A DNA stretch of 52,676 bases from Candidatus Endomicrobium macrotermitis (GCA_031271405.1 JAISVT010000062.1:1-52676), one strand, 5' to 3'. Numbered from the stretch's first letter, positions 25,543 to 34,391 are shown. Notes: a model not told the origin generated them from the letters alone. Made by a program: numbers and translations.

Positions 25543-27192
25543 ATGAGAAGCGATCAAATAAAAAAAGGGGCTGTAAGGGTTCCTAACAGATGCCTTTTGT
25601 ATTCAACGGGCATAAGTCCCAAAGATTTGAATAAGCCTTTTATCGGCATAGCGTCGTCGTTTACGGATTTGGTGCCGGGGCACGTTTCAATGCGCGATTT
25701 GGAAAGATATATAGAAAGAGGGGTGGCTGCCGGCGGCGGCGTTCCTTTTATTTTCGGCGCGCCTGCGGTTTGCGACGGCATTGCAATGGGGCACGGCGGA
25801 ATGCATTATTCGCTTGCTTCAAGGGAAATAATCGCGGATCTTGTCGAAACGGTTGCAAGCGCGCATATGCTTGACGGCCTTGTTTTGCTTACAAATTGCG
25901 ATAAAGTCACACCCGGCATGCTTATGGCTGCCGCAAGGCTGAATATTCCCGCCATAGTTGTTACCGCGGGAGCGATGATGTCGGGAATGTACGAACATAA
26001 AAAACGCTCTATGGTGCGCGACACCTTCGAAGCAGTCGGCCAGTTTCAGGCCGGTAAGATTTCAGAAAAACAGCTTGAAGAGCTGGAGATGGCGGCTTGC
26101 CCGGGAGCGGGCTCCTGTCAGGGGATGTACACGGCAAACACTATGGCCTGCCTTACCGAAACTTTAGGAATGTCTTTGACGGGCTGCGCAACCGCTTTGG
26201 CAGTCAGCGCGAAAAAGAAAAGAATAGCTTACGAGTCCGGCATAAGAGCCGTTGAACTTGTAAAAGAAAACATAAAACCGCGCGATATTTTGACTTTGGA
26301 CGCTTTCAAAAACGCTATAACCGCGGATATGGCTTTGGGCGGTTCGACAAATACGGTTTTGCATTTGCCCGCAATAGCCAACGAAGCGGGAATAAAACTT
26401 TCTCTCGATTTGTTTGACGAAATATCCAAAACCGTTCCGCAGATCTGCTGCCTTGAACCCGCAGGCGACCATTACATGGAAGATTTGGACAATGCCGGCG
26501 GCATGCAGGCCGTTCTTTCGGCTCTTGAGCCGAAACTGGTTTCTTCAAAAACGGTCAACGGCGCGGACATAAAAGCCATAGCAAAAGCCGGAAAAATTTT
26601 AGATGACGGCGTGATAAGGGCGAAAAATCCTTACAGGCCCGAAGGCGGCATTGCGGTTTTAAAAGGCAATATCGCTCCTGACGGCAGCGTTGTAAAACAG
26701 GCTGCGGTAAACGAAAAAATGAAAGTGTTTTCGGGCAAAGCCCGGGTTTTCAACTCGGAAGAAGACGCTATGAAGGCCATACTCGATAAGAAAATAGCTG
26801 CCGGCGACGTTGTCGTCATAAGATACGAAGGCCCTGCGGGAGGCCCGGGGATGAGAGAGATGCTTTCTCCCACAAGCGCACTCACCGGCATGGGTTTGAC
26901 GGACAGCGTTGCTTTGCTCACCGACGGCAGATTTTCCGGCGGAACAAGAGGGCCGTGCATAGGCCACATTTCGCCCGAGGCGGCTTCAGGCGGCGCTATA
27001 GCCGCGATAAACGAAGGCGACACAATCGAAATCGATATACCGAAAAGAACTTTAAACGTTAAACTGACGGATGAGGAAATAAAAACAAGGCTTGCAAAAG
27101 CAGTAAAACCCGAGCCGAAAGTTAAAACGGGCTATCTTTCAAGATATGCAAGGCTGGTGCAATCTGCGGATACCGGCGCAGTGTTGAAGTAA
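25543..27192 (+). CDS. ilvD: Dihydroxy-acid dehydratase
   Basis: The 549-residue protein is full length for the IlvD/Edd family. It dehydrates 2,3-dihydroxy-3-methylvalerate and 2,3-dihydroxyisovalerate to the 2-keto acids, the third step of isoleucine and valine synthesis. Signatures: [11 protein letters not shown] near the N-terminus, [11 protein letters not shown] (residues about 115-125), [16 protein letters not shown] (about 187-202), [14 protein letters not shown] (about 265), and [14 protein letters not shown] (about 465). The three conserved Cys that ligate the Fe-S cluster in this family are present in the NCDK, PGAGSC and QICCLEP segments. The start has GGGAG six bases upstream. It heads the ilv cluster after its own promoter. 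Confidence 0.97.
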   Translation: MRSDQIKKGAVRVPNRCLLYSTGISPKDLNKPFIGIASSFTDLVPGHVSMRDLERYIERGVAAGGGVPFIFGAPAVCDGIAMGHGGMHYSLASREIIADLVETVASAHMLDGLVLLTNCDKVTPGMLMAAARLNIPAIVVTAGAMMSGMYEHKKRSMVRDTFEAVGQFQAGKISEKQLEELEMAACPGAGSCQGMYTANTMACLTETLGMSLTGCATALAVSAKKKRIAYESGIRAVELVKENIKPRDILTLDAFKNAITADMALGGSTNTVLHLPAIANEAGIKLSLDLFDEISKTVPQICCLEPAGDHYMEDLDNAGGMQAVLSALEPKLVSSKTVNGADIKAIAKAGKILDDGVIRAKNPYRPEGGIAVLKGNIAPDGSVVKQAAVNEKMKVFSGKARVFNSEEDAMKAILDKKIAAGDVVVIRYEGPAGGPGMREMLSPTSALTGMGLTDSVALLTDGRFSGGTRGPCIGHISPEAASGGAIAAINEGDTIEIDIPKRTLNVKLTDEEIKTRLAKAVKPEPKVKTGYLSRYARLVQSADTGAVLK

Positions 27193-27196
27193 AATA

Positions 27197-27205
27197 TGGT
27201 ATAAT
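27197..27205 (+). promoter_or_regulatory. Extended -10 element before the small exported protein gene
   Basis: TGGTATAAT (27197-27205) is a perfect extended -10 lying just after the ilvD stop codon. No -35 at proper spacing is evident. It would start transcription near 27212 and could drive the small gene and ilvBNC independently of the ilvD promoter. Confidence 0.5.
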
Positions 27206-27255
27206 AGATGCTTTATATTGTGTCAAACCGGAATATTGCGGAAGGTTGGTAACGT

Positions 27256-27564
27256 ATGAATAGAATAAAAACTTATTTTGCCGCCTGCTTTTTTGTTCTG
27301 ACCGTTTGCAGTTTTTCGTTTGCGCAGGAAAATGCCGATTTAAACGCCTTGAAACAAGCCATGTCCGAACAGGCCAAAATAATCAAGGAACGCGCCAACA
27401 GCATGACTGCGCAGGAGAAACAGGAATTTAACAGGCAAATGAAGCAGTCCATGGCCGAACAAAAAGAAAAAATGAAAGAGATGCTCGAAGGTCTTACTCC
27501 TAAGCAGAAGGCGGAGTTTGAAAAAGTCATATCGGATTCTCTTAAAGAGTTCGAACTTAAATAA
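27256..27564 (+). CDS. Small exported coiled-coil protein, Spy/CpxP-like character
   Basis: This 102-residue protein has a clear signal peptide (basic MNRIK, hydrophobic core, likely cleavage at SFA-Q near residue 22-24). The remainder is charged and helical. It contains LTPKQKAEF near residue 80 and a related MTAQEKQEF near residue 50; LTxxQ is the hallmark of the Spy/CpxP periplasmic chaperone family. The protein is shorter than Spy, so family membership is tentative. GGAAGG stands 10 bases before the ATG. It lies between ilvD and ilvB and has no obvious link to amino-acid synthesis. Confidence 0.8.
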   Translation: MNRIKTYFAACFFVLTVCSFSFAQENADLNALKQAMSEQAKIIKERANSMTAQEKQEFNRQMKQSMAEQKEKMKEMLEGLTPKQKAEFEKVISDSLKEFELK

Positions 27565-27602
27565 TAACGGATTTTAAATTTAAAAGGGGTATGTGTATCA
27601 AT

Positions 27603-29342
27603 ATGTCGCGAAAAATGACAGGCGCTCAGATTTTAATAGAAAGTTTGCTTAAAGAAAATGTTGAAATGGTATTCGGCCTTCCCGGCGGTCAGGCTCTTCC
27701 TATTTTTGACGCTATCCACGGTTCAAAATTAAATTTTATACTTACAAGGCACGAACAGGCCGCATCGCATATGGCGGACGGCTACGCGCGTTCAACGGGA
27801 AAACCCGGCGTTTGCATAGTCACGTCAGGACCGGGAGCCACAAATATCGTAACCGGTCTTGCCACCGCTTATATGGATTCTGTCCCTATGGTCGCTTTTA
27901 CGGGGCAGGTTTCAACTTCGGTTATAGGCCAGGACGCTTTTCAGGAAGCGGATACGACCGGCATTACAAGGCCGGTTACAAAACATAATTTTTTGGTCAA
28001 AGACGTAAAAGATTTGGCAAAAACTATAAAAGAAGCTTTTTATATAGCTTCAACCGGCAGGCCGGGTCCCGTTTTGGTAGATATCCCGGTTGACGTTCAG
28101 CGCGGCGTTTGCGAATTCGTATATCCCGATAAAGCCGAAATACGTTCGTACAAGCCTAATTATAACGGGCATCCGGGTCAGATTAAAAAAGCCGCGGAAA
28201 TAATAAATAAAAGCGAAAGGCCGGTTTTGTATATAGGTATGGGAGTTATCGTTTCGGCCGCGTGCGACGAAATTCTGGAAATTTCGAAAAAAGCGGATAT
28301 TCCCGTTACAAACACTTTGCTTGCCGCCGGAGCGTATCCGTACGATTCGGAATTGAGCCTCAATATGCTCGGCATGCACGGAACGTATTATGCAAATAAA
28401 GCCGTTCAGGCCGCGGACGTCATTATTGCCGTAGGCGCCAGGTTTGACGACAGATGTACCGGCAAAGTCTGCGATTTTGCAAAAAAATCGAAAATCATAC
28501 ATATAGACATAGACCCTACTGCCATTTCGAAAGTCGTAGATATAGACATTCCGGTAGTCGGCGACGCAAAGACGGTTTTGAAAGAAATGGTTTCGCTCAT
28601 AGATAAAAAAGAACGTAAAGAGTGGATAGAAAAAATCGGCGTATGGAAAAAAGAGCATCCCCTTTCTTATGAGAAAAATGACGACAAGATCCATCCGCAG
28701 TACGTTATAGAAAAAATATCCGAACTCACAAAAGGCGAAGCTATTGTCACGACGGAAGTCGGCCAGCACCAGATGTGGGCTGCCCAGTACTATAAGCCGA
28801 AAGCTCCGAGACTGTTTTTAAGTTCCGGCGGTCTCGGTACCATGGGCTTCGGTTATCCGGCGGGCATAGGCGCGAAATTTGCAAACCCGGACAAAGAGGT
28901 CGTAGTCATTGCCGGCGACGGCTCTTTCCAGATGAATATGCAGGAAATGGCTATTGCCGTATTAAACGGCGTCAACGTTAAAACGGTTATACTGAATAAC
29001 CAGTATCTGGGAAATGTCCGCCAGTGGCAGGAAATGTTTTACGGTAAAAGGTATTCGCACACATGTCTGGCAAAGCGTAAAGACTGCCCTCCTTTGTGCA
29101 ATACTCCCGACAGGGACAAATGTCCCGTGTATGTGCCCGACTTTGTAAAATGGGCTGAAAGCTACTCCGCTTTGGGCATACGCGTTACAAAGAAAGAAGA
29201 CGTAGAGCCTGCAATAAAAAAGATACTCGAAGCGGATTGCCCGGCAGTTTTGGACGTATGGGTCGAAATAGAAGAGAATATTTTCCCTATGGTCCCCGCC
29301 GGCGCGTCGCTTGACGATATAATGGTAAGAATGAACGGTTAA
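27603..29342 (+). CDS. ilvB: Acetolactate synthase large subunit, with a Cys-rich insertion
   Basis: Thiamine-diphosphate enzyme that condenses pyruvate with pyruvate or 2-ketobutyrate, the first common step to valine and isoleucine. Motifs: VFGLPGGQALPIFDAI, TRHEQAASHMADGYA with the cofactor-activating Glu, SGPGATN, the central FAD-linked domain, and the ThDP/Mg motif GDGSFQMNMQEMA ... LNNQYLGNVRQW. In place of the short YSHSY-type linker after the last motif there is an insertion with four Cys in the pattern C-x6-C-x3-C-x7-C (residues 488-507, bases 29064-29123). The Met at 27603 is preferred because AGGGG (27585-27589) is only one base from an alternative ATG at 27591. MTGAQ at 27615 is also possible. 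It pairs with ilvN downstream. Confidence 0.96.
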   Translation: MSRKMTGAQILIESLLKENVEMVFGLPGGQALPIFDAIHGSKLNFILTRHEQAASHMADGYARSTGKPGVCIVTSGPGATNIVTGLATAYMDSVPMVAFTGQVSTSVIGQDAFQEADTTGITRPVTKHNFLVKDVKDLAKTIKEAFYIASTGRPGPVLVDIPVDVQRGVCEFVYPDKAEIRSYKPNYNGHPGQIKKAAEIINKSERPVLYIGMGVIVSAACDEILEISKKADIPVTNTLLAAGAYPYDSELSLNMLGMHGTYYANKAVQAADVIIAVGARFDDRCTGKVCDFAKKSKIIHIDIDPTAISKVVDIDIPVVGDAKTVLKEMVSLIDKKERKEWIEKIGVWKKEHPLSYEKNDDKIHPQYVIEKISELTKGEAIVTTEVGQHQMWAAQYYKPKAPRLFLSSGGLGTMGFGYPAGIGAKFANPDKEVVVIAGDGSFQMNMQEMAIAVLNGVNVKTVILNNQYLGNVRQWQEMFYGKRYSHTCLAKRKDCPPLCNTPDRDKCPVYVPDFVKWAESYSALGIRVTKKEDVEPAIKKILEADCPAVLDVWVEIEENIFPMVPAGASLDDIMVRMNG

Positions 29343-29343
29343 G

Positions 29344-29427
29344 CCGCCTTTGGCGGCGAAGCCAGGAAGTGCAAAAGCCGTTCCCGAACTTCCGAACTTC
29401 TGAGCTGTCGGGCTGCTGAACTTCTGT
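29344..29427. repeat. Hairpin plus octamer tandem tract between ilvB and ilvN
   Basis: GCCGCC-TTT-GGCGGC (29344-29358) is a perfect 6-bp hairpin right after the ilvB stop. At 29380-29427 six octamers follow in tandem: CGTTCCCG, AACTTCCG, AACTTCTG, AGCTGTCG, GGCTGCTG, AACTTCTG. The same kind of tract occurs after pta at 44642-44681. The hairpin lacks a U-tract and is more likely an RNA-processing or stability element than a terminator. Confidence 0.55.
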
Positions 29428-29447
29428 CTCATATACCGGAGGTATAA

Positions 29448-29930
29448 ATGCGTCACACTATTTCGGTTTTGGTTGAAAATAAATTCGGCGTGCTTGCAAG
29501 GATTTCCACGCTTTTTGCGGCGCGCGGGTTTAACATAGATTCTCTTGCCGTGGGTGAAACCGAAGACTCGGCGATTTCGAGAATGACAATCGTAGTTAAA
29601 GGCGACGATTCGGTTTTAGAACAGGTTACAAAACAGCTTAATAAACTTGTCGACGTTATAAAGGTAAACGATTTTAACGGCGTCGAATACGTCGAAAGAG
29701 GTTTGGCTCTGGTAAAAATAAACGCTCCGAAAGCCGTGCGGGCGGAGATTTTTAAAATGGCGGGAATATTCAGAACAAGAGTCGTGGATATAGCGCAGGA
29801 TTCGCTGACCGTTGAAGTTACGGGCGGAGAAGATAAAATAGAAGCTTTTATAGAAGCCGCGTCCTCTTACGGCATAAAGGAAGTATGCAGAACGGGCGTA
29901 GTAGCTTTATCAAGAGGCAACAAACAGTAA
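29448..29930 (+). CDS. ilvN: Acetolactate synthase regulatory small subunit
   Basis: This 160-residue protein has the standard length of the short IlvN/IlvH form. The N-terminal ACT domain (residues about 3-75) begins HTISVLVENKFGVLARI and includes GFNIDSLAVGETED. The C-terminal small-subunit domain (about 85-158) includes RGLALVKI and VEVTGGEDKIEAF. It binds the catalytic subunit and confers valine feedback inhibition in known members. GGAGGT stands six bases before the ATG. The gap to ilvB holds a hairpin and repeat tract, which could set different expression of the two subunits. Confidence 0.96.
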   Translation: MRHTISVLVENKFGVLARISTLFAARGFNIDSLAVGETEDSAISRMTIVVKGDDSVLEQVTKQLNKLVDVIKVNDFNGVEYVERGLALVKINAPKAVRAEIFKMAGIFRTRVVDIAQDSLTVEVTGGEDKIEAFIEAASSYGIKEVCRTGVVALSRGNKQ

Positions 29931-29956
29931 CTTACATAACGGGAGGAAGTCAGAGC

Positions 29957-30325
29957 ATGAAAAAAATTGTTTTTTTATCGGTAATTGCGGCATTTGTTTT
30001 ATTCGGCGGAATTGTTAACGGTTATGCACAGCAGTCCGGCGGCAGCGCCGACGCTCAGGCCGAAGCGCTTGCGAAAGCCGAACAGGAAAGAGCGCAGAAA
30101 ACTTTGGAACTGGAAGAAAAGAGACGGCAGATAATCGATAATTACAACAGCGCCAGAGAAGAACTTCAGACGCAGCTTTCCAAATCCACAAAGGATTTGG
30201 ATATTGCAAAGAAAGATAAAAATAGATCTTTGGAACAAAAAAGAGAAAAAGATATCGCAAATTTAAAGAAACAATTAGTGAGTTTGCAAAAGAATTATCA
30301 GCAGGATATCAACAGTTTGAAATAA
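29957..30325 (+). CDS. Small exported coiled-coil protein
   Basis: The start at 29957 is chosen because GGGAGGA (29941-29947) lies properly upstream and the protein then begins with a classic signal peptide ([17 protein letters not shown] ... GYAQ). A frame opening earlier would overlap ilvN out of frame and hide the signal. The mature part of about 100 residues is a charged coiled coil (for example [17 protein letters not shown]). It is similar in size and style to the exported protein before ilvB, but I see no convincing sequence match between them. No family is recognised; a periplasmic chaperone or OmpH/Skp-like role would be a guess. It lies between ilvN and ilvC. Confidence 0.8.
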   Translation: MKKIVFLSVIAAFVLFGGIVNGYAQQSGGSADAQAEALAKAEQERAQKTLELEEKRRQIIDNYNSAREELQTQLSKSTKDLDIAKKDKNRSLEQKREKDIANLKKQLVSLQKNYQQDINSLK

Positions 30326-30344
30326 TCGAATAAGGAGCACGGAG

Positions 30345-31346
30345 ATGGAAAAAGAAGCAAAGATGTATTATGAAAATGACGCTGATTTAAGCCTTTTGAA
30401 CGGAAAAACGGTCGCGGTTTTGGGATACGGCAGCCAAGGGCACGCGCACGCGCTCAATTTAAGGGATTCGGGCGTTAACGTCATAGTCGCGCAGCGTCAG
30501 GGCGGAGACAATTATAAAAAAGCCGTTGAAGACGGCTGGAAGCCGGTAAGCATTGCCGAAGCCGTAAAGCAGGCTGACTGGATTCATATACTTTTGCCGG
30601 ACGAAGTCCAGAAAAAGGCGTGGGACGAAGACATTCTTCCCAATATAAAGAAAGGCGCCGTGCTGAGTTTTTCGCACGGTTTCAATATACGCTATAAAAG
30701 AATCGTGCCGTCGGCGGATTTGGACGTAATAATGATCGCTCCCAAAGGGCCGGGGCATCTTGTGCGCAGGCAATACGAAGAAGGCAAAGGCGTTCCGTGC
30801 CTTATCGCAGTAGAGCAAAACGCGAGCGGCAAAGCGAAAGAGCTTGCCTTGGCTTATGCCAAAGGAATAGGCGGAACAAGAGGCGGCGTTTTGGAAACCA
30901 CGTTTACGGAAGAAACCGAAACGGATTTGTTCGGCGAGCAGGCCGTTCTTTGCGGCGGAGTGGTTGAGCTGATAAACGCGGGTTTTGAAACTCTTGTCGC
31001 CGCGGGCTATCAGCCGGAAATAGCGTATTTCGAATGCTGCCACGAAATGAAACTTATCGTGGATTTGATTTTTGAAGGCGGAATAGGGAGAATGAATTAT
31101 TCGATTTCCGATACCGCTGAATACGGCGAATACGTTACCGGAAAAAGAATAATTACCGACTCTGCGAAAGCCGAAATGAAAAACATTTTGTCGGATATTC
31201 AGTCCGGCAAATTTGCCGATAACTGGATTAAAGAAAACGAAACCGGCAGGCCTTTCTTTAAAAAATGCAGGGAAGAGATCGCAAACAGGCTTATCGAAAA
31301 AGTCGGGGCAAGGCTCCGTTCCAAAATGTCATGGGCAAAAAAATAG
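30345..31346 (+). CDS. ilvC: Ketol-acid reductoisomerase (class I)
   Basis: The 333-residue length is that of the short class I enzyme. It isomerises and reduces acetolactate or acetohydroxybutyrate with NAD(P)H and Mg2+, the second step of the pathway. The Rossmann motif is [17 protein letters not shown], followed by the cofactor-selecting loop AQRQGGDN. The knotted C-terminal domain holds the metal-binding acidic residues in [15 protein letters not shown] and in [15 protein letters not shown]. The cofactor loop ends in Gly and not the usual phosphate-binding Ser, so NADPH preference should not be assumed. AAGGAG stands eight bases before the ATG; an internal ATG at 30363 is a possible alternative start. 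Confidence 0.96.
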   Translation: MEKEAKMYYENDADLSLLNGKTVAVLGYGSQGHAHALNLRDSGVNVIVAQRQGGDNYKKAVEDGWKPVSIAEAVKQADWIHILLPDEVQKKAWDEDILPNIKKGAVLSFSHGFNIRYKRIVPSADLDVIMIAPKGPGHLVRRQYEEGKGVPCLIAVEQNASGKAKELALAYAKGIGGTRGGVLETTFTEETETDLFGEQAVLCGGVVELINAGFETLVAAGYQPEIAYFECCHEMKLIVDLIFEGGIGRMNYSISDTAEYGEYVTGKRIITDSAKAEMKNILSDIQSGKFADNWIKENETGRPFFKKCREEIANRLIEKVGARLRSKMSWAKK

Positions 31347-31361
31347 TTTTTGGAGAATATT

Positions 31362-32078
31362 TTGTATAAAAAATATTTGAAATTGTTCATAGTTTTGGCC
31401 GTTATTTCGGGGGCGGGTTATTATTCTTTCAATACGGTAATGAGCGTTATAGTTCATTCCAAAAAAGAAATAACCCTTCCCGACATCAAAGGCAAAAATA
31501 TGACCGAAGCGCTTGAAGAGCTTTCTGTTTACAATGTGGGTTTGAAAAAAGAAGGCGAAGAGTTCAATAACAACGTTTCTCCGGGAATAATTTTGCGCCA
31601 GACTCCTCCCGGCGGAATGAACATACGCGAAGGAAAAATCGTCAGAGTGACTTTAAGCCGCGGCGGAGAAACAATTTATATACCGAATTTAGCCGGTAAA
31701 ACCGTGCGAGCGGCGGATATTTCCGTAAAATCGTACGGGCTTATGATAGGCGAAGTTTCGCAGAGGTATTCGGTGATTGTCGAAAAAGGGCTTGTTATTT
31801 CGCAGGACCCGCTGGCGGGAACCGCAGCCGATAAAGACACGGTTATAAATTTCGTGGTCTCTGACGGGCAGCCTCCGGAAGGCGTTATTTACGCGCCCGT
31901 CTGGACAGGCAAACCTTTTGAAGACGCCAAAACCTGGGCGGACGCAAACGGAGTGTCGCTTGAAACCGTAAAAGAGAAAAACCCCGAAATTCCCGCGGGA
32001 ACGGTAATAAAACAAGAACCCGAGGCCGATTCGGACATAACGGATTCGAAAAAAATGCTTTTGCATATAGCCGAATAA
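31362..32078 (+). CDS. Membrane-anchored protein with three PASTA domains, no kinase
   Basis: The start is probably the TTG at 31362, because GGAG (31352-31355) lies six bases upstream. Another TTG at 31350 is in frame but has no site. The protein has a six-residue cytoplasmic tip, one membrane helix (about residues 7-25) and three PASTA domains: about 37-105 (begins ITLPDIKGKNMTEA), about 108-175 (begins IYIPNLAGKTV) and about 178-238 (begins VIYAPVWTGKPF). PASTA domains bind peptidoglycan or muropeptides and usually form the outer part of Ser/Thr kinases or PBPs; neither partner domain is present. It is followed by rpe with a 30-base gap, a neighbour pairing also seen for PASTA proteins in other bacteria. 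Confidence 0.88.
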   Translation: MYKKYLKLFIVLAVISGAGYYSFNTVMSVIVHSKKEITLPDIKGKNMTEALEELSVYNVGLKKEGEEFNNNVSPGIILRQTPPGGMNIREGKIVRVTLSRGGETIYIPNLAGKTVRAADISVKSYGLMIGEVSQRYSVIVEKGLVISQDPLAGTAADKDTVINFVVSDGQPPEGVIYAPVWTGKPFEDAKTWADANGVSLETVKEKNPEIPAGTVIKQEPEADSDITDSKKMLLHIAE

Positions 32079-32108
32079 ATACGGCCGGAGGGCGGCTTCT
32101 GAGGAAAA

Positions 32109-32759
32109 ATGAAAAAAATTATAATTTCTCCTTCCATTTTGTCAGCGGATTTTTCGGATTTAAGCAAAGATATTGCCGTTATCGAAGACGCGGGAGCGGA
32201 CTGGGTTCACATTGACGTTATGGACGGGCATTTTGTGCCCAATATAACGATAGGCCCCGCGGTAGTCAAATCTTTAAGAAAAACCACGAAGATGCCGTTT
32301 GACGTACATTTGATGATATCCGAACCGGAAAAATACTGGCGCGAATTTCAAAAAGCCGGAGCGGATCTCATAACTTTTCACAGCGAAGCCAAAACGGACA
32401 AAAAGAAACTTATAGAAGACATAAAAGCGTCGGGAATAAAAGCGGGGATTTCAATAAAACCCGCGACGCCGGTTTCCGAAATAGAGAATCTGCTGCCTTA
32501 TCTTGATTTGGTTTTGGTTATGACGGTAGAGCCGGGTTTCGGCGGACAGGCTTTTATGGAAAATATGCTCCCTAAAATTTCAGAACTCGGAAAACTTATA
32601 GACAATAATAAGTATAACTGCCTTATAGAAGTTGACGGCGGAATAAACGCGCAGACAGGCATGAAATGCGTTGAAGCCGGCGCGGACGTTTTGGTAAGCG
32701 GAAATTATATTTTTTCAGCCGCAAACCCCAAAGAAGCCCTCAAATCCCTTTGCAAATAA
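32109..32759 (+). CDS. rpe: Ribulose-phosphate 3-epimerase
   Basis: The 216-residue TIM-barrel protein interconverts ribulose 5-phosphate and xylulose 5-phosphate in the pentose phosphate pathway. Family motifs: SILSADF with the N-terminal Ser, VHIDVMDGHFVPN with metal-binding His and catalytic Asp, DVHLMI, MTVEPGFGGQAF, EVDGGIN with the second catalytic Asp, and a phosphate-binding VSGNYIF. The full length is present. GAGG precedes the ATG. It ends the plus-strand cluster that began with ilvD and converges on cls. Confidence 0.97.
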   Translation: MKKIIISPSILSADFSDLSKDIAVIEDAGADWVHIDVMDGHFVPNITIGPAVVKSLRKTTKMPFDVHLMISEPEKYWREFQKAGADLITFHSEAKTDKKKLIEDIKASGIKAGISIKPATPVSEIENLLPYLDLVLVMTVEPGFGGQAFMENMLPKISELGKLIDNNKYNCLIEVDGGINAQTGMKCVEAGADVLVSGNYIFSAANPKEALKSLCK

Positions 32760-32946
32760 TTGCCGTTGATTCGTAATTTAAAACGAAATTATCCCATTAT
32801 GAGCATTAGTAAAGTCCGTCATCCTGCGCGCAGCCGCAGGATCTGTAAATAACGGCTTTTCCATAGACCCTGCGATAGACTTCGTCTCCGCAGGGTGACA
32901 ACTGCCTGTCAGGGGATAATTCAGATTTAAAATTTGTAGTTGCCGT
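32760..32946. mobile_element. MITE-like structured element between rpe and cls
   Basis: TTGCCGT flanks the element directly at 32760-32766 and 32940-32946. Inside these are imperfect terminal inverted repeats ending in AATTATCCC (left, from about 32774) and GGGATAATT (right, to about 32935). The core holds two hairpins: ATCCTGCG/CGCAGGAT (32821-32842) and ACCCTGCG/CGCAGGGT (32867-32896), the latter with an inner AGAC-TTC-GTCT stem. GTCATCCTGCG and CGCAGGGTGAC also pair across the whole core. No ORF is present. The element fits almost exactly between the two stop codons and can also fold as a transcription barrier for both converging genes. The 7-bp direct repeat may be a target duplication or chance. 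Confidence 0.55.
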
Positions 32947-34391
32947 CAATAATACGGCGTTATCAAACGGCCGGCATTGTTTCTCAAACGCTTTAAAAGG
33001 GGCATACTTTTGCTTGCGGTTATATCGAAGTGTACGGCTTTTTTCTTTTTTTCTTCGGCAATTTCGGTAAGCTGCTTTGCCAAATCTTTGCTTATGATTT
33101 CCATATCGGCTTCAAAAAGCAGTTTGAAACTCCTCACATCCCAGTTGGAAGAACCGACTAAAATCTGTTCGTCGTCGGATATGAATATTTTGCTGTGGTC
33201 GAAAGGCGGCGGAGTCATGTATATTTTCACGCCCTTTTTTGCCAAACGCAAAAAGTTCGGTTCCATAGCCCAGTCCATTACCGGATGATCGCTTTTTTGA
33301 GGCACTATTATTTCGACGTCCACGCCTCTCATCGCCGCCATTTCGAGCGCGGTTATAATGTTGTTTTCGGGAAGAAAATAAGGCGTGACTATCAATATTT
33401 TTTTTGAAGCGAAATTTATTATGCCCTGCGTAAGAAGTTCTATTTTTCCGCTTTCTCCGTCCGGCCCGTCGGAAATAATTCTTGCCGGAACTCCTGTCCG
33501 CGTATCGTTTTGGTCAGGCGTAAAACTTGAACGGGAATGAAATTTCTTCTTTTTTACGAATTCCCAGTCGTCTTCAAAAACGTATTTTATTTGCTCCGCC
33601 ACGGGCCCTTCGGCTTTAAAAGTTATGTCGGTTATTCCTTTTTTTTTGTCGTTTTGCAAAACGTTTGCAAGAGCCAGGTTCATTCCTCCCAAAAACGCCG
33701 TCTGAGAATCTATAACCATGATTTTTCTGTGATTTCTTAAATTGAAAAGCGCGAAATCGGAAGGGATTTTAAAAGGCAGAAAAACGCCGTATTCCAGCCC
33801 TTTTATCGCGGAAAGTTTTTTTTCTATCGATTTTTTGAATATTGAGAACGTTCCCAAACCGTCTATCAAAACTTTTACGGCCGCGCCGCTGGATATCGCT
33901 GTTTTAAAGGCTTCTATAAGTTTATCGGTTTCGGAGTCAACGTCAAAAATATAACTTTCGACCAAAACTTCTTTCTTTGCGTTTTTTACGGCTTCAATCA
34001 TTTCAGGGTATGCCTGCGTCCCGTTTTGCAGCGGTTTGACCGAGTTTGCGAAAGTAAATTTCTGGGAGCAGACATTGTAGCCGTATTGCATAAATTTTTC
34101 GTAATGGGGGGAGATATTTTCAAGCAGAACTTCGGCTTCTTTTTTCAAATCTTCGGCGCGGGACTGATTTTTCTTTCTCAGCCTTGTCCCTTTTCTTTTG
34201 ACCCTGTTTATCCCGAAAAAAAGGTATAAAAGCGTGCCTATAAAAGGCGACAGAAAAACAAGCGCCAGCCAGCTTATCGAACTTTTGATATCGTCTTTAT
34301 ACATCAATATGTGTATCGCGCTTCCGGCCGACAGCGCAAAGTACGCAAAAGCTATTATAAACGAACCGAAACCGCCGAATATGTTTTCCAT
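32946..34391 (-). CDS. cls: Cardiolipin synthase
   Basis: The 481-residue length matches bacterial ClsA. Two N-terminal membrane helices (about residues 8-27 and 36-58) are followed by a cytoplasmic phospholipase-D region with two HKD motifs: HRKIMVID followed by GGMNL (about residue 225) and HSKIFISD followed by GSSNWD (about residue 400). It transfers a phosphatidyl group between two phosphatidylglycerol molecules. Both catalytic His-Lys-Asp sets are intact. It lies just downstream of cysK on the minus strand with a gap of 12 bases, so the two are probably cotranscribed, although the functions are unrelated. Confidence 0.94.
   Translation of the reverse strand: MENIFGGFGSFIIAFAYFALSAGSAIHILMYKDDIKSSISWLALVFLSPFIGTLLYLFFGINRVKRKGTRLRKKNQSRAEDLKKEAEVLLENISPHYEKFMQYGYNVCSQKFTFANSVKPLQNGTQAYPEMIEAVKNAKKEVLVESYIFDVDSETDKLIEAFKTAISSGAAVKVLIDGLGTFSIFKKSIEKKLSAIKGLEYGVFLPFKIPSDFALFNLRNHRKIMVIDSQTAFLGGMNLALANVLQNDKKKGITDITFKAEGPVAEQIKYVFEDDWEFVKKKKFHSRSSFTPDQNDTRTGVPARIISDGPDGESGKIELLTQGIINFASKKILIVTPYFLPENNIITALEMAAMRGVDVEIIVPQKSDHPVMDWAMEPNFLRLAKKGVKIYMTPPPFDHSKIFISDDEQILVGSSNWDVRSFKLLFEADMEIISKDLAKQLTEIAEEKKKKAVHFDITASKSMPLLKRLRNNAGRLITPYY

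Noticed and set aside
28050-28769. A 239-codon open frame antisense to ilvB
   Set aside because: It overlaps a clear enzyme, its product is rich in Tyr, Phe and Arg with no family resemblance, and no ribosome site is present.
29344-29358. Rho-independent terminator between ilvB and ilvN
   Set aside because: The hairpin has only a 6-bp stem and no U-tract follows, and the two subunits should be cotranscribed.
32760-32946. CRISPR array or tRNA in the rpe-cls gap
   Set aside because: The repeated pieces are inverted and not evenly spaced direct repeats, and no cloverleaf can be drawn.
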